NCBI GenBank assembly: GCA_012797915.1
Contig: JAAZOE010000416.1
Location: 1 to 5,421 of the forward strand
Direction of reading: 5' to 3'
Length of the DNA: 5,421 nucleotides
DNA from: Candidatus Zixiibacteriota bacterium
Lineage (GTDB): Bacteria > Zixibacteria > MSB-5A5 > GN15 > JAAZOE01
Below the pieces are notes generated by a model. That model saw only the letters and a list, made by a program, of their open reading frames with translations. It had not been told where the DNA came from and did no database searches. The position numbers and the translations under genes were made by a program. Numbering within the stretch: the stretch's first letter is position 1; each line of letters begins with the position of its first letter. Positions 1 through 5,421 of the stretch are shown piece after piece.

Positions 1-1362
1 GAATTGGACCGGGTGTTTTCGGAGGCCGGTCTGGACAAGCTCTGCGTTTCGAACCGGCTCCGCGAGGTCGTCGACCGGGCGATGGCCCGGGGGACCGCCC
101 GGCCGGAACTGATCCCGCTCGATTCGGTTCTGACCCTGACCGGGAAAGAACGTCCGCTTCAACCGGCGGAGGATCCTCACCGGCCGGCGTCGCTGATTTT
201 CACCTCCGGCACCACCGGCAAATCGAAAAAGGTCATCCTGACGCATGGGAATATTCTTTCGAATATCGACGGTTTCTGTCGGCGAGTGTCGCTTCCGGCC
301 GGTTCCCGATTCCTGTCGGTTTTGCCGCTGCATCATACGCTCGAATGCACGTGCGACATGATCGCTCCGTTGGTTTTGGGCAGCTCAATCTACTATATCC
401 GGGAATTGAATTCCCGGGAAGTCCTCAACGGGATCCGTAAACACCGGATTACCCATTTTATTTCCGTGCCGCTGCTTTTCGAAAAACTGTATCGCGGCAT
501 CCAGGATGCCGTCAAGAAAGCCCCCCTTTGCCAACGGGTCGGCTTTCGGATTCTCAAGGGGGCCGTTACGGCGGCTTCGGCTGTCGGCGGCCTGAATATC
601 GGGCGGACGGTGTTTGCCTCGTTCCGGCGCAAGGCGGGGCTTGATTCGGTCGAGCTGATGATCTCCGGCGGGGCGCCGCTGCCGATCGAGGTGTCCAAGG
701 CGATCAATCTGATGGGGATCGATTTCGTGGAGGGGTACGGCCTGACCGAAACTTCGCCGGTGGTGTCGTTGACGCCCGCTGAACGGATCAAGTACGGCTC
801 GGTCGGTCCGGCGTTGGACAACGCCGAAGTCCGACTCGACTCCCCGGACGGCGGCGGCATCGGCGAACTGCTGGTCCGCGGGCCGATGACTACGCCGGGA
901 TATGAGGGGAATCCGGAAGCAACCGCCGAGCTGTTGCGGGATGGCTGGCTGCATACCGGCGATCTGGCCCGGATCGACGAGGATGGCTACATCTACATTG
1001 TCGGGCGCAAGAAGAACGTCATCGTCTCGGCCGCCGGCAAAAATATCTATCCGGAAGAGGTCGAGGCGGCACTGTTGGCCTCGCCGTGGATCATCGAAGC
1101 GATGGTCTACGGCCGGACAGGGGAGGGCAGCCGGGAAGAGGTCGCGGCGATGGTCTATCCCGATTTTGACCGGCTGGCTGCGCAGACAAGCAAAGGGCGC
1201 GAGGCGATAACCGACGACGACATCAAGGCGGTCCTCGACCCGGAGATCAAGACCATCTGCGGTCGGATGGCCGATTTTAAGCGGATCAAGCATATCACCT
1301 ATCGTCGCCGGGAGCTGGAAAAAACCTCCACCCGGAAAATCAAAAGAAACGCCCCCCGATGA
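1..1362 (+). CDS. Long-chain acyl-CoA ligase-type AMP-forming enzyme, 5' end missing
   Basis: This is the C-terminal part of an adenylate-forming (ANL superfamily) enzyme, most like bacterial long-chain fatty acid-CoA ligases. Such enzymes activate a carboxylic acid with ATP to an acyl-AMP, then transfer it to CoA, usually at the cytoplasmic face of the membrane. Counting from the codon at position 4, the signatures are the phosphate-binding loop FTSGTTGKSKK (66-76), YGLTE (245-249), the adenosine-binding TGD (318-320), the hinge GRKKNVIV (334-341), GKNIYPEEVE (345-354) and a C-terminal KTSTRKIKR (440-448). In the last, K445 aligns with the catalytic lysine of the adenylation half-reaction. 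The reading frame is open at the left edge (GAA before TTG), so the TTG at 4 is probably not the start. Relatives are usually 550-620 residues, so roughly 100-150 N-terminal residues lie outside. It overlaps the next gene by four bases (ATGA), implying an operon. The substrate is inferred; another acyl or aryl acid is possible. Confidence 0.9.
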   Translation, partial: ELDRVFSEAGLDKLCVSNRLREVVDRAMARGTARPELIPLDSVLTLTGKERPLQPAEDPHRPASLIFTSGTTGKSKKVILTHGNILSNIDGFCRRVSLPAGSRFLSVLPLHHTLECTCDMIAPLVLGSSIYYIRELNSREVLNGIRKHRITHFISVPLLFEKLYRGIQDAVKKAPLCQRVGFRILKGAVTAASAVGGLNIGRTVFASFRRKAGLDSVELMISGGAPLPIEVSKAINLMGIDFVEGYGLTETSPVVSLTPAERIKYGSVGPALDNAEVRLDSPDGGGIGELLVRGPMTTPGYEGNPEATAELLRDGWLHTGDLARIDEDGYIYIVGRKKNVIVSAAGKNIYPEEVEAALLASPWIIEAMVYGRTGEGSREEVAAMVYPDFDRLAAQTSKGREAITDDDIKAVLDPEIKTICGRMADFKRIKHITYRRRELEKTSTRKIKRNAPR

Positions 1363-1778
1363 CCGTCATCACCAAAACCATCGCCATTTCCACCGCCGGA
1401 GCCGGCGGGATCGTCGATATCACCGACCTGGTGGCCGAGACGGTCCAGGCGGGGGAGATTTCCTCCGGCACGGTTACCATCTTCGTTCCCGGTTCGACCG
1501 GCGGCCTGACCACGATCGAATACGAACCGGGACTACTGGCTGATTTGCCGGAAATGATGGAGAACCTGATTCCTTCCGATCATGATTACCGGCACGACCG
1601 GACCTGGCACGACGGCAACGGTTTTTCCCACCTGCGGGCGGCGCTGGTCGGACCGGACATCACCATCCCGTTCGTTTCCAGGAAACTGACCCTCGGCACC
1701 TGGCAGCAGATCGTCTTCCTCGAATTCGACAACCGCAGTCGCCGGCGGGAATTGATCGTCCAGATCATGGGAGAATAA
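1359..1778 (+). CDS. yjbQ: YjbQ/UPF0047 family protein
   Basis: This is a 139-residue protein of the YjbQ (UPF0047) family, matching the usual length of about 135-140 residues. Family hallmarks visible are GNGFSH (86-91), the preceding histidine/aspartate-rich stretch DHDYRHD (74-80), IPF (103-105), LGTWQQI (112-118), EFD (122-124) and a basic-then-hydrophobic end finishing in MGE. E. coli YjbQ has been reported to show thiamine-phosphate synthase activity and to relieve some thiamine-auxotroph mutants, but the physiological role of the family is unsettled, so the thiamine link is family knowledge and not shown here. The ATG at 1359 overlaps the upstream stop as ATGA. The preceding bases are C-rich with no convincing Shine-Dalgarno, so translation probably depends on coupling to the ligase gene. 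No other thiamine gene is in view. Confidence 0.9.
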   Translation: MTVITKTIAISTAGAGGIVDITDLVAETVQAGEISSGTVTIFVPGSTGGLTTIEYEPGLLADLPEMMENLIPSDHDYRHDRTWHDGNGFSHLRAALVGPDITIPFVSRKLTLGTWQQIVFLEFDNRSRRRELIVQIMGE

Positions 1779-1780
1779 CG

Positions 1781-2794
1781 ATGCGTTTTGCCACCATTCG
1801 GGCGGAAGACAAGAAAGTCATCCTGCTGGATCAGACCGCCCTGCCGGAAAAAACCGTCTACAACAGCTACACCGATTACTGCGACATGATTGAGGCGATC
1901 AAACGGCTCGAGGTCCGCGGCGCCCCAGCCATCGGTATCGCCGCCGCCTACACCCTGGCGTTGGCCGCGGAAACCAGGGTCGATATTACGCTGGACCAAC
2001 TGCGCAAGGTCATGATTGACGTCGCCTGCGAAGTCAAGAACGCCCGCCCGACGGCGATGAATCTCTTTTGGGGCGTTGACCGGGTCATGGCTGCCGCTCA
2101 GAAATATAATGGCGACTCCCTCGATGAATACCGCCACCTGTTCTGGGGCGAGGCCGACGCCATCCTTGAAGAAGATAAGGCGATGTGTCAGGCGATCGGT
2201 TTGCACGGGGCGGGGCTTCTGCCGGATCGATGCACCATCCTGACCCATTGCAACGCCGGGGCGCTGGCCACCGGCGGAATCGGCACCGCCCTGGGGGTGA
2301 TCTACACGGCGGCCGAGATGGGCAAACAGATTACAGTCTACGCCGATGAGACCAGGCCGCTCCTCCAAGGCGCCCGGCTGACCTGCTGGGAGTTGATGCA
2401 GAACGGTATCGATGTCACCCTGATTACCGACAGCATGGCCGGGTATCTCATGTCGCTGGCGAAAATCGACGCCGTCATCGTTGGAGCCGATCGGATCACC
2501 AATAACGGCGATGTGGCCAACAAGATCGGCACATATAGTCTGGCTGTCCTGGCGGGGGTGCATAATATCCCGTTTTATGTCGCCGCGCCGGCCTCGACAT
2601 TTGATCTGAAGATGGATCATGGTTTGGAAATTCCGATCGAACAGCGTCGGGCGGAGGAGGTCACCTGCGGTTTCGGCAAACGCACTGCGCCGGAGGGAGT
2701 GAAGGTATTCAATCCGGCGTTCGACATGACCCCGCATGAATTGGTGAGCGCCTACATCACCGACACCGGTGTCCGGCCGGGGGGCCGGAAGTAG
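1781..2794 (+). CDS. mtnA: S-methyl-5-thioribose-1-phosphate isomerase
   Basis: This cytoplasmic aldose-ketose isomerase converts 5-methylthioribose-1-phosphate to 5-methylthioribulose-1-phosphate in methionine salvage from methylthioadenosine. It belongs to the eIF2B alpha/beta/delta-related family. The 337-residue length is normal. Landmarks are RGAPAIG (46-52), ARPTAMNL (88-95), THCNAG (155-160) with the catalytic cysteine C157, YADETRPLLQGARLT (187-201), GADRITNNGDVANKIGTY (235-252) with the acid/base aspartate D237, and HNIPFYVAAPASTFD (261-275). All expected active-site positions are present. The ATG at 1781 has GGGAG at 1769-1773, seven bases upstream, and lies two bases after the yjbQ stop, so the two are almost certainly co-transcribed. 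No mtnP, mtnK or downstream salvage genes are nearby; they must be elsewhere, or the enzyme serves a shortened salvage shunt. The related ribose-1,5-bisphosphate isomerase is less likely, given the full bacterial MtnA motif set. Confidence 0.95.
   Translation: MRFATIRAEDKKVILLDQTALPEKTVYNSYTDYCDMIEAIKRLEVRGAPAIGIAAAYTLALAAETRVDITLDQLRKVMIDVACEVKNARPTAMNLFWGVDRVMAAAQKYNGDSLDEYRHLFWGEADAILEEDKAMCQAIGLHGAGLLPDRCTILTHCNAGALATGGIGTALGVIYTAAEMGKQITVYADETRPLLQGARLTCWELMQNGIDVTLITDSMAGYLMSLAKIDAVIVGADRITNNGDVANKIGTYSLAVLAGVHNIPFYVAAPASTFDLKMDHGLEIPIEQRRAEEVTCGFGKRTAPEGVKVFNPAFDMTPHELVSAYITDTGVRPGGRK
2773..2788 (+). other. Perfect GC hairpin in the last codons of mtnA
   Basis: CCGGCC (2773-2778) and GGCCGG (2783-2788) form a six-base-pair stem around a GGGG loop, ending four bases before the final base of the mtnA TAG stop (2792-2794). 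No T-run follows, so it is not a standard intrinsic terminator. It could slow transcript decay, or hide or expose the ribosome site of the next gene, or be chance in a GC-rich gene end. It lies near the boundary where base composition changes. Confidence 0.3.
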
Positions 2795-2810
2795 CGGCAG
2801 CAAGGGAAAA

Positions 2811-2820
2811 GGAGGGGAGG
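2811..2820 (+). promoter_or_regulatory. Double Shine-Dalgarno that fixes the start of the AT-rich gene
   Basis: Two consecutive GGAGG motifs (2811-2815 and 2816-2820) precede the ATG at 2832 by 11 bases, measured from the second. The same frame is open back to a GTG at 2769 inside mtnA, but that codon has no comparable site and would force a 26-base overlap. The ATG at 2832, or possibly the TTG immediately before it at 2829, is therefore the better start. Confidence 0.65.
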
Positions 2821-2831
2821 CGAGTTATTTG

Positions 2832-3830
2832 ATGGGGCAAGGCCCTAATAAAGGACGAAAATGGCTCAATCCTGACCTTATTGCGAAACATCCTGCGATG
2901 AATATTGCACTCATGGCTTGTCTGAAGGTGTACGAAGAACATAAATCGGTCGCGGGCTATATCGAATGGTTGAATAGAGAATTAAATTGCGATTGCCTTG
3001 ACAAAACCAGTCGAGAGGGAATTTTCGACAGGCTTATATCGTCTTCTAATGAATCATATGAAGAAGCACTCGCAGAATTGGTTTACATCGCGTTATGGAA
3101 TCGCCTAGATTGGCAATTCAGGAAGGATCCAAAAGCGGGTATAAAAACCCCAGATTTTGGCGTCTGGATAGCACCGCAGGAAACATTCTCTTTCTTTGCG
3201 GAGGCCACAGTAGTTCGTCACGATCAAAACCATCATCATACTTTCTTGGAGTTGGACGAAAATCGAATATGGGTCGATGGCAGCTTGGTCGACAAATTGC
3301 CTATCGTAAAAAAACCGATTGAACAAGATCATCGCATTGGTATGAAAATAGCACAAAAAGAGCATAAATATAAAGGTATGGCCGGAGATTTGCCTTTGGT
3401 AATTTGCATATTCATCCGTGGTTTCGAAAACAACTTCTACATGGGTAGATTCCAAGTCGAAAACGCCATCTATGGCCAAAAAACAATTGCCTTTCCATCG
3501 GGCGAAATATTCTTTAAGCCGAAGATCAAAGCTACTGAACATAACAAGAAGGCATGCGTGGGAATATTCGCGTTTGAGGAGTACAAACATGTTAATTCCC
3601 TGTTGGTATGCAGGGAGCGTATTTTGACGCGTTCTTCTGATGAATCCGAGACCGGCCAGGAGGATGAGAGCTTCAAGGTGGCTCATGAATTTATCGCATA
3701 TGCTAATCCATTGTCCGCGTGGGCACATGTGTCGAATAATCCCCTGGCTGCCGCGGGTTTGCCAGTATACGGACTAATCGACCAAGACCAACCAGAACCT
3801 GTCGAGCCAAAAACGATAGAGTTTTATTGA
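2832..3830 (+). CDS. Unnamed protein with PD-(D/E)XK nuclease-like layout
   Basis: I cannot assign this 332-residue protein to a named family. No signal peptide or membrane segment is visible. A helical region containing EEALAELVYIALWNRL (77-92) is followed by TPDFGVW (106-112), a strand, and FFAEATVV (121-128). This acidic-strand-acidic arrangement, PD then E124 about 16 residues on, resembles the core of PD-(D/E)XK nuclease folds, except that the usual lysine after the glutamate is replaced (E-A-T). A basic helix IGMKIAQKEHKYKG (169-182) leads into a strand PLVICIFIRG (188-197), an order also seen in restriction-endonuclease-like proteins, where a lysine may migrate to the helix. The C-terminal third has AIYG (212-215) and NPL (303-305) but no recognised domain. 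Codons such as ATA, AGA and TTA are frequent and base composition is far more AT-rich than in its neighbours, suggesting recent transfer. It follows mtnA by 37 bases, so read-through expression is possible. The gene call is secure; the nuclease idea is a fold-level inference. Confidence 0.8.
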   Translation: MGQGPNKGRKWLNPDLIAKHPAMNIALMACLKVYEEHKSVAGYIEWLNRELNCDCLDKTSREGIFDRLISSSNESYEEALAELVYIALWNRLDWQFRKDPKAGIKTPDFGVWIAPQETFSFFAEATVVRHDQNHHHTFLELDENRIWVDGSLVDKLPIVKKPIEQDHRIGMKIAQKEHKYKGMAGDLPLVICIFIRGFENNFYMGRFQVENAIYGQKTIAFPSGEIFFKPKIKATEHNKKACVGIFAFEEYKHVNSLLVCRERILTRSSDESETGQEDESFKVAHEFIAYANPLSAWAHVSNNPLAAAGLPVYGLIDQDQPEPVEPKTIEFY

Positions 3831-3881
3831 CTTAGGCAATCTGAGGTGAAGGATGGGATGAGACTGACAAGAAATTAAGGC

Positions 3882-3909
3882 TTGACAGGCCCGGTATTTG
3901 GGATATATT
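3882..3909 (+). promoter_or_regulatory. Sigma70-type promoter of the tRNA-Ala gene
   Basis: A perfect -35 box TTGACA (3882-3887) and a -10 box TATATT (3904-3909, five of six consensus bases) are separated by 16 bases. The mature tRNA begins 19 bases after the -10 box, leaving a short 5' leader for RNase P to remove. This near-consensus strength is typical of stable RNA genes. It also means the tRNA does not depend on read-through from the AT-rich gene upstream. Confidence 0.8.
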
Positions 3910-3927
3910 GACAATTCACTACGGCGT

Positions 3928-4003
3928 GGGGCTGTAGTTCAGTTGGGAGAACGCATGACTGGCAGTCATGAGGTCAGGGGTTCGACTCCCCTCAGCTCCA
4001 CCA
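3928..4003 (+). tRNA. tRNA-Ala (anticodon GGC)
   Basis: This is a complete 76-nt tRNA with encoded CCA. The acceptor stem GGGGCTG (3928-3934) pairs with CAGCTCC (3993-3999). The D stem is GTTC/GAAC (3937-3940 with 3949-3952). The anticodon stem is CATGA/TCATG (3954-3958 with 3966-3970), enclosing loop CTGGCAG with anticodon GGC at 3961-3963. The variable loop is five bases, and the T stem AGGGG/CCCCT encloses TTCGACT. The G3:U70 wobble pair (G3930 with T3997), the major alanine identity element, is present, as is A73. It reads GCC and GCU alanine codons. It sits between its own promoter and terminator as a single-gene unit. No copy of its 3' end is visible elsewhere in the window, so there is no sign of an occupied integration site. 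Confidence 0.97.
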
Positions 4004-4013
4004 AAAAGTTCAG

Positions 4014-4058
4014 AAACCCCCGGTTCACTCTCCCCCCCCTCCTCGGACCGGGGGTTTT
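4014..4058 (+). terminator. Intrinsic terminator after tRNA-Ala
   Basis: AAACCCCCGGT (4014-4024) pairs perfectly with ACCGGGGGTTT (4047-4057), giving an 11-base-pair stem whose 3' arm runs into a TTTT tract (4055-4058) and a T-rich tail. The loop is long (22 bases) and contains a run of eight C (4032-4039), which could pair alternatively with the G5 of the 3' arm. It starts 10 bases after the tRNA CCA and separates the tRNA from the downstream gene. Confidence 0.85.
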
Positions 4059-4106
4059 CTCTTTCTAACGGCGTTTTTTTCCGTATCATATATCAGGTTG
4101 GAGCAA

Positions 4107-4123
4107 AACGCCGGCTCGGCGTT
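4107..4123 (+). other. Hairpin in the leader of the pcm-like gene
   Basis: AACGCC (4107-4112) and GGCGTT (4118-4123) form a perfect six-base-pair stem with a five-base loop, 30 bases before the chosen start codon. The rest of the 95-base gap after the terminator (4059-4153) has an AT-rich patch with TATCAT (4084-4089) and TATATC (4089-4094), either of which could be a -10 box. No convincing -35 is placed for either. The hairpin may be a leader structure or an operator, or chance. Confidence 0.25.
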
Positions 4124-4153
4124 CACAACGGCATTTCTCGATACAAGGTCCGG

Positions 4154-4903
4154 ATGATGATATCATCTTTCCTGAAATATCTGTTGTCATGCCTGATTCC
4201 GGCAGCCTTCCTGGCCGTTGTCTTGGCCGGAACGGCCGGATGCGCCGAAAAGGTCGAACCGGATACCGCGCTTGCCTCTGCCCGCAAGCGGATGGTCGAG
4301 AACCAGCTCAAACGGCGGGATATCACCGACAAACGGGTCTTGAGGGCCATGGAAACGGTCGAACGGCACCGGTTCGTGCCGGCCGACATGCAGTCATCGG
4401 CCTACGATGACGGCCCGTTGCCTATCGGCGAGGGGCAGACCATCTCCCAGCCATATATCGTCGCCCTGATGACCCAGCTGTTGCATCTAAAAGGAGGGGA
4501 GAAGGTTCTGGAAATCGGGACCGGGTCGGGGTATCAGGCGGCGATTCTGGCGGAACTGGCCGGGGAAGTATATACCATCGAAATCGTACCTTCTTTGGGA
4601 AAAAGCGCCGAAGTCCTCCTGAAGGAGCTGGGGTATGACAACATCTTCGTCCGTATCGGTGACGGATATCTTGGTTGGCCAGAGAAGGGGCCGTTCGACG
4701 GGATCATCGTCACCTGCGCCCCGGAGGCGATTCCTCAGCCGTTGCTCGATCAGTTGGCCGAGGGAGGCCGGATGGTGATTCCGGTGGGGAAGCAATCGCA
4801 GGAATTGGTGCTGGTCGAGAAAAAGGGGGGGAAGATCAGCCGGAAGGATATCATCCCGGTGCTGTTTGTCCCGATGACCGGCGAGGGAGTCAAACGGAAA
4901 TGA
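4154..4903 (+). CDS. pcm: Protein-L-isoaspartate O-methyltransferase with export signal
   Basis: The enzyme uses S-adenosylmethionine to methylate L-isoaspartyl residues in damaged proteins, starting their repair. The body is a full-length Pcm: MVENQLKRRDI (47-57), RFVP (73-76), AYDDGPLPIGEGQTISQP (83-100), the SAM-binding motif VLEIGTGSGYQ (118-128), then GPFDGIIVTCAPEAIP and the closing FVPMTG. Residues 1-30 are an additional N-terminus: a lysine, then a long hydrophobic stretch ending LAGTAGC, resembling a type II (lipoprotein) signal with C30 as the lipidated residue. Threonine at -3 is tolerated but not ideal, so cleavage by signal peptidase I is also possible. The start is ATG 4154 (or the adjacent ATG 4157), with AAGG at 4145-4148 as a weak ribosome site. 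The frame is open back into the tRNA, but that extension would be an artefact. Signal-bearing Pcm forms are known in some bacteria; the location here is predicted only. Confidence 0.9.
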   Translation: MMISSFLKYLLSCLIPAAFLAVVLAGTAGCAEKVEPDTALASARKRMVENQLKRRDITDKRVLRAMETVERHRFVPADMQSSAYDDGPLPIGEGQTISQPYIVALMTQLLHLKGGEKVLEIGTGSGYQAAILAELAGEVYTIEIVPSLGKSAEVLLKELGYDNIFVRIGDGYLGWPEKGPFDGIIVTCAPEAIPQPLLDQLAEGGRMVIPVGKQSQELVLVEKKGGKISRKDIIPVLFVPMTGEGVKRK

Positions 4904-4936
4904 AGGAGGATGACGGCCGTTGACCGGCGCGGCCCG

Positions 4937-4959
4937 AGGGGGGTATGTCATTGCCCCCT
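4937..4959 (+). promoter_or_regulatory. G-tract/C-tract inverted repeat, possible operator of the CsoR-like gene
   Basis: AGGGGG (4937-4942) and CCCCCT (4954-4959) are perfect inverted repeats separated by 11 bases that include GTATG. CsoR/RcnR-family repressors bind operators built from G/C tracts flanked by short AT elements such as GTAT, so an operator is plausible. TTGCCC at 4951-4956 could be a -35 box overlapping the right arm, with ATTTTA at 4974-4979 as a weak -10 (17-base spacing). Alternatively it is a weak terminator stem for the upstream gene, but only GTTT follows, with no real T-run. Confidence 0.35.
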
Positions 4960-5038
4960 GTTTGGCGGACGAGATTTTACTTGCGTTCGGCGGGAAACGG
5001 CCCCATTTTAGGTCCGGAAACTTCTGAGGGGAGTACAT

Positions 5039-5323
5039 ATGAGAAAAAAGGCGGCGCAATCCGATCGGTTCAAACGTGATACCCTTCGCCGGCTCAAACG
5101 GGCGACGGGGCAGTTGTCCAGCGTGATCCGGATGATCGAAAACGAACGGGATCACATGGATATCCTGACGCAGTTGGCGGCGGTCCGGGGGGCGGTGACC
5201 CAGGTGGGGGTTATCGTCACCCAGGAACATCTCCGCCGCAGCACCATGGGGGTGACCGGCAAGCGCAAGAAGGAAATGGACTCGCTGAACCGGGTGTTGA
5301 TCAAGTTCGTCAGCTGTAAATAA
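5039..5323 (+). CDS. CsoR/RcnR-family transcriptional regulator with atypical ligands
   Basis: This 94-residue protein belongs to the metal-sensitive repressor family (CsoR, RcnR, FrmR, CstR; formerly DUF156). These small all-helical tetramers bind G/C-tract operators and release them on binding copper, nickel/cobalt, formaldehyde or sulfane sulfur. Family marks are RRLKRATGQL (17-26), the helix-2 core DILTQLAAVRGAV (41-53) and the helix-3 EHLRR (63-67). The ligand set is unusual: the near-invariant cysteine before the DILTQ motif is H39, the conserved histidine is kept as H64, and the copper-binding second cysteine position is S68. The only cysteine is C93, next to the C-terminus. Copper, persulfide or formaldehyde sensing in the standard way therefore looks unlikely, and the effector is unknown. 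The ATG at 5039 has GAGGGG at 5026-5031, seven bases away. No transporter or target gene is in the window after it, so the regulon cannot be read from context. Confidence 0.88.
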   Translation: MRKKAAQSDRFKRDTLRRLKRATGQLSSVIRMIENERDHMDILTQLAAVRGAVTQVGVIVTQEHLRRSTMGVTGKRKKEMDSLNRVLIKFVSCK

Positions 5324-5348
5324 GGCGTCCCCCTGTCGTTTTCATCCC

Positions 5349-5370
5349 GCCGCCGGCGCCCGCCGGCGGC
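5349..5370 (+). other. GC-rich hairpin after the CsoR-like gene
   Basis: CCGCCGGC (5350-5357) pairs with GCCGGCGG (5362-5369) around a four-base loop, extendable by an outer G-C pair (5349 with 5370). The stem begins 25 bases past the stop codon. Only CTTCTTCG follows within a few bases, not a T-run, so it may be a weak or factor-assisted terminator, or a dispersed GC palindrome. The remaining bases to 5421 show no gene or recognisable site. Confidence 0.4.
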
Positions 5371-5421
5371 CGCGACTTCTTCGTCCCCGCAGGCCATCCG
5401 TCCGGGAACAAATGCTGTTTA

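Noticed and set aside
385..1293. 302-codon open frame on the - strand across the ligase gene
   Set aside because: It is a shadow of the ligase coding sequence. Its composition is rich in Arg, Asp and Pro without any motif.
1586..2803. 405-codon open frame on the - strand across yjbQ and mtnA
   Set aside because: It is antisense to two genes with clear family motifs in the + strand, has no recognisable domain, and is expected by chance in GC-rich DNA.
2769..2831. Earlier GTG start for the AT-rich gene within mtnA
   Set aside because: There is no ribosome site at GTG 2769. The extra residues are low-complexity Gly/Ser/Lys from GC-rich mtnA sequence, and a strong double Shine-Dalgarno precedes ATG 2832.
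3983..4010. tRNA-Ala 3' end as an occupied phage or island attachment site
   Set aside because: I found no second copy of the tRNA 3' sequence in the window and no integrase gene next to it.
3968..4153. N-terminal extension of the Pcm frame starting inside tRNA-Ala
   Set aside because: The frame is open through the tRNA 3' half and the terminator, giving the familiar artefact of translated tRNA sequence (GVRLPSAPP). It would have to be translated through two structured RNA elements, and no ribosome site supports it.
4487..5230. 247-codon - strand frame across pcm and the regulator
   Set aside because: It overlaps two well-supported + strand genes and their intergenic region and has no domain-like features.

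Overview
The window is a chromosomal stretch with every supported gene on the + strand. It is mostly GC-rich (hand counts: 45 of 60 bases G/C at 841-900, 38 of 60 at 4501-4560), with one clearly AT-richer gene in the middle (24 of 60 at 2941-3000). The gene set is Gram-negative in style: a YjbQ-family protein, a bacterial methionine-salvage isomerase, a tRNA with encoded CCA, and a secreted Pcm. The codon style (CCG, CGG, GTC, ATC) and the signal-peptide-bearing Pcm would suit a Desulfuromonas/Geobacter-like bacterium. That assignment is an inference from style, not from a marker gene.

Region 1 (1-2794) is a tightly packed three-gene unit. It holds the 3' part of a long-chain acyl-CoA ligase-type AMP-forming enzyme that enters from the left edge, a YjbQ/UPF0047 protein overlapping it by four bases, and mtnA (5-methylthioribose-1-phosphate isomerase) two bases further on. 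The spacing implies co-transcription and translational coupling, although the three functions do not form one known pathway.

Region 2 (2795-3830) is one AT-rich gene with its own strong ribosome binding site. It encodes a 332-residue protein I cannot name, but its central layout looks like a PD-(D/E)XK nuclease fold. It is the best candidate here for horizontally acquired and possibly undescribed function.

Region 3 (3882-4058) is a self-contained tRNA-Ala(GGC) unit with a near-consensus sigma70 promoter, a complete 76-nt tRNA and an intrinsic terminator.

Region 4 (4059-5421) holds a protein-L-isoaspartate O-methyltransferase with an N-terminal lipoprotein-like signal sequence, then a small CsoR/RcnR-family regulator that lacks the usual cysteine ligands. 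A G-tract/C-tract inverted repeat upstream of the regulator may be its operator. The window ends in non-coding sequence with a GC-rich hairpin. I saw no CRISPR array, insertion sequence, integrase or rRNA.
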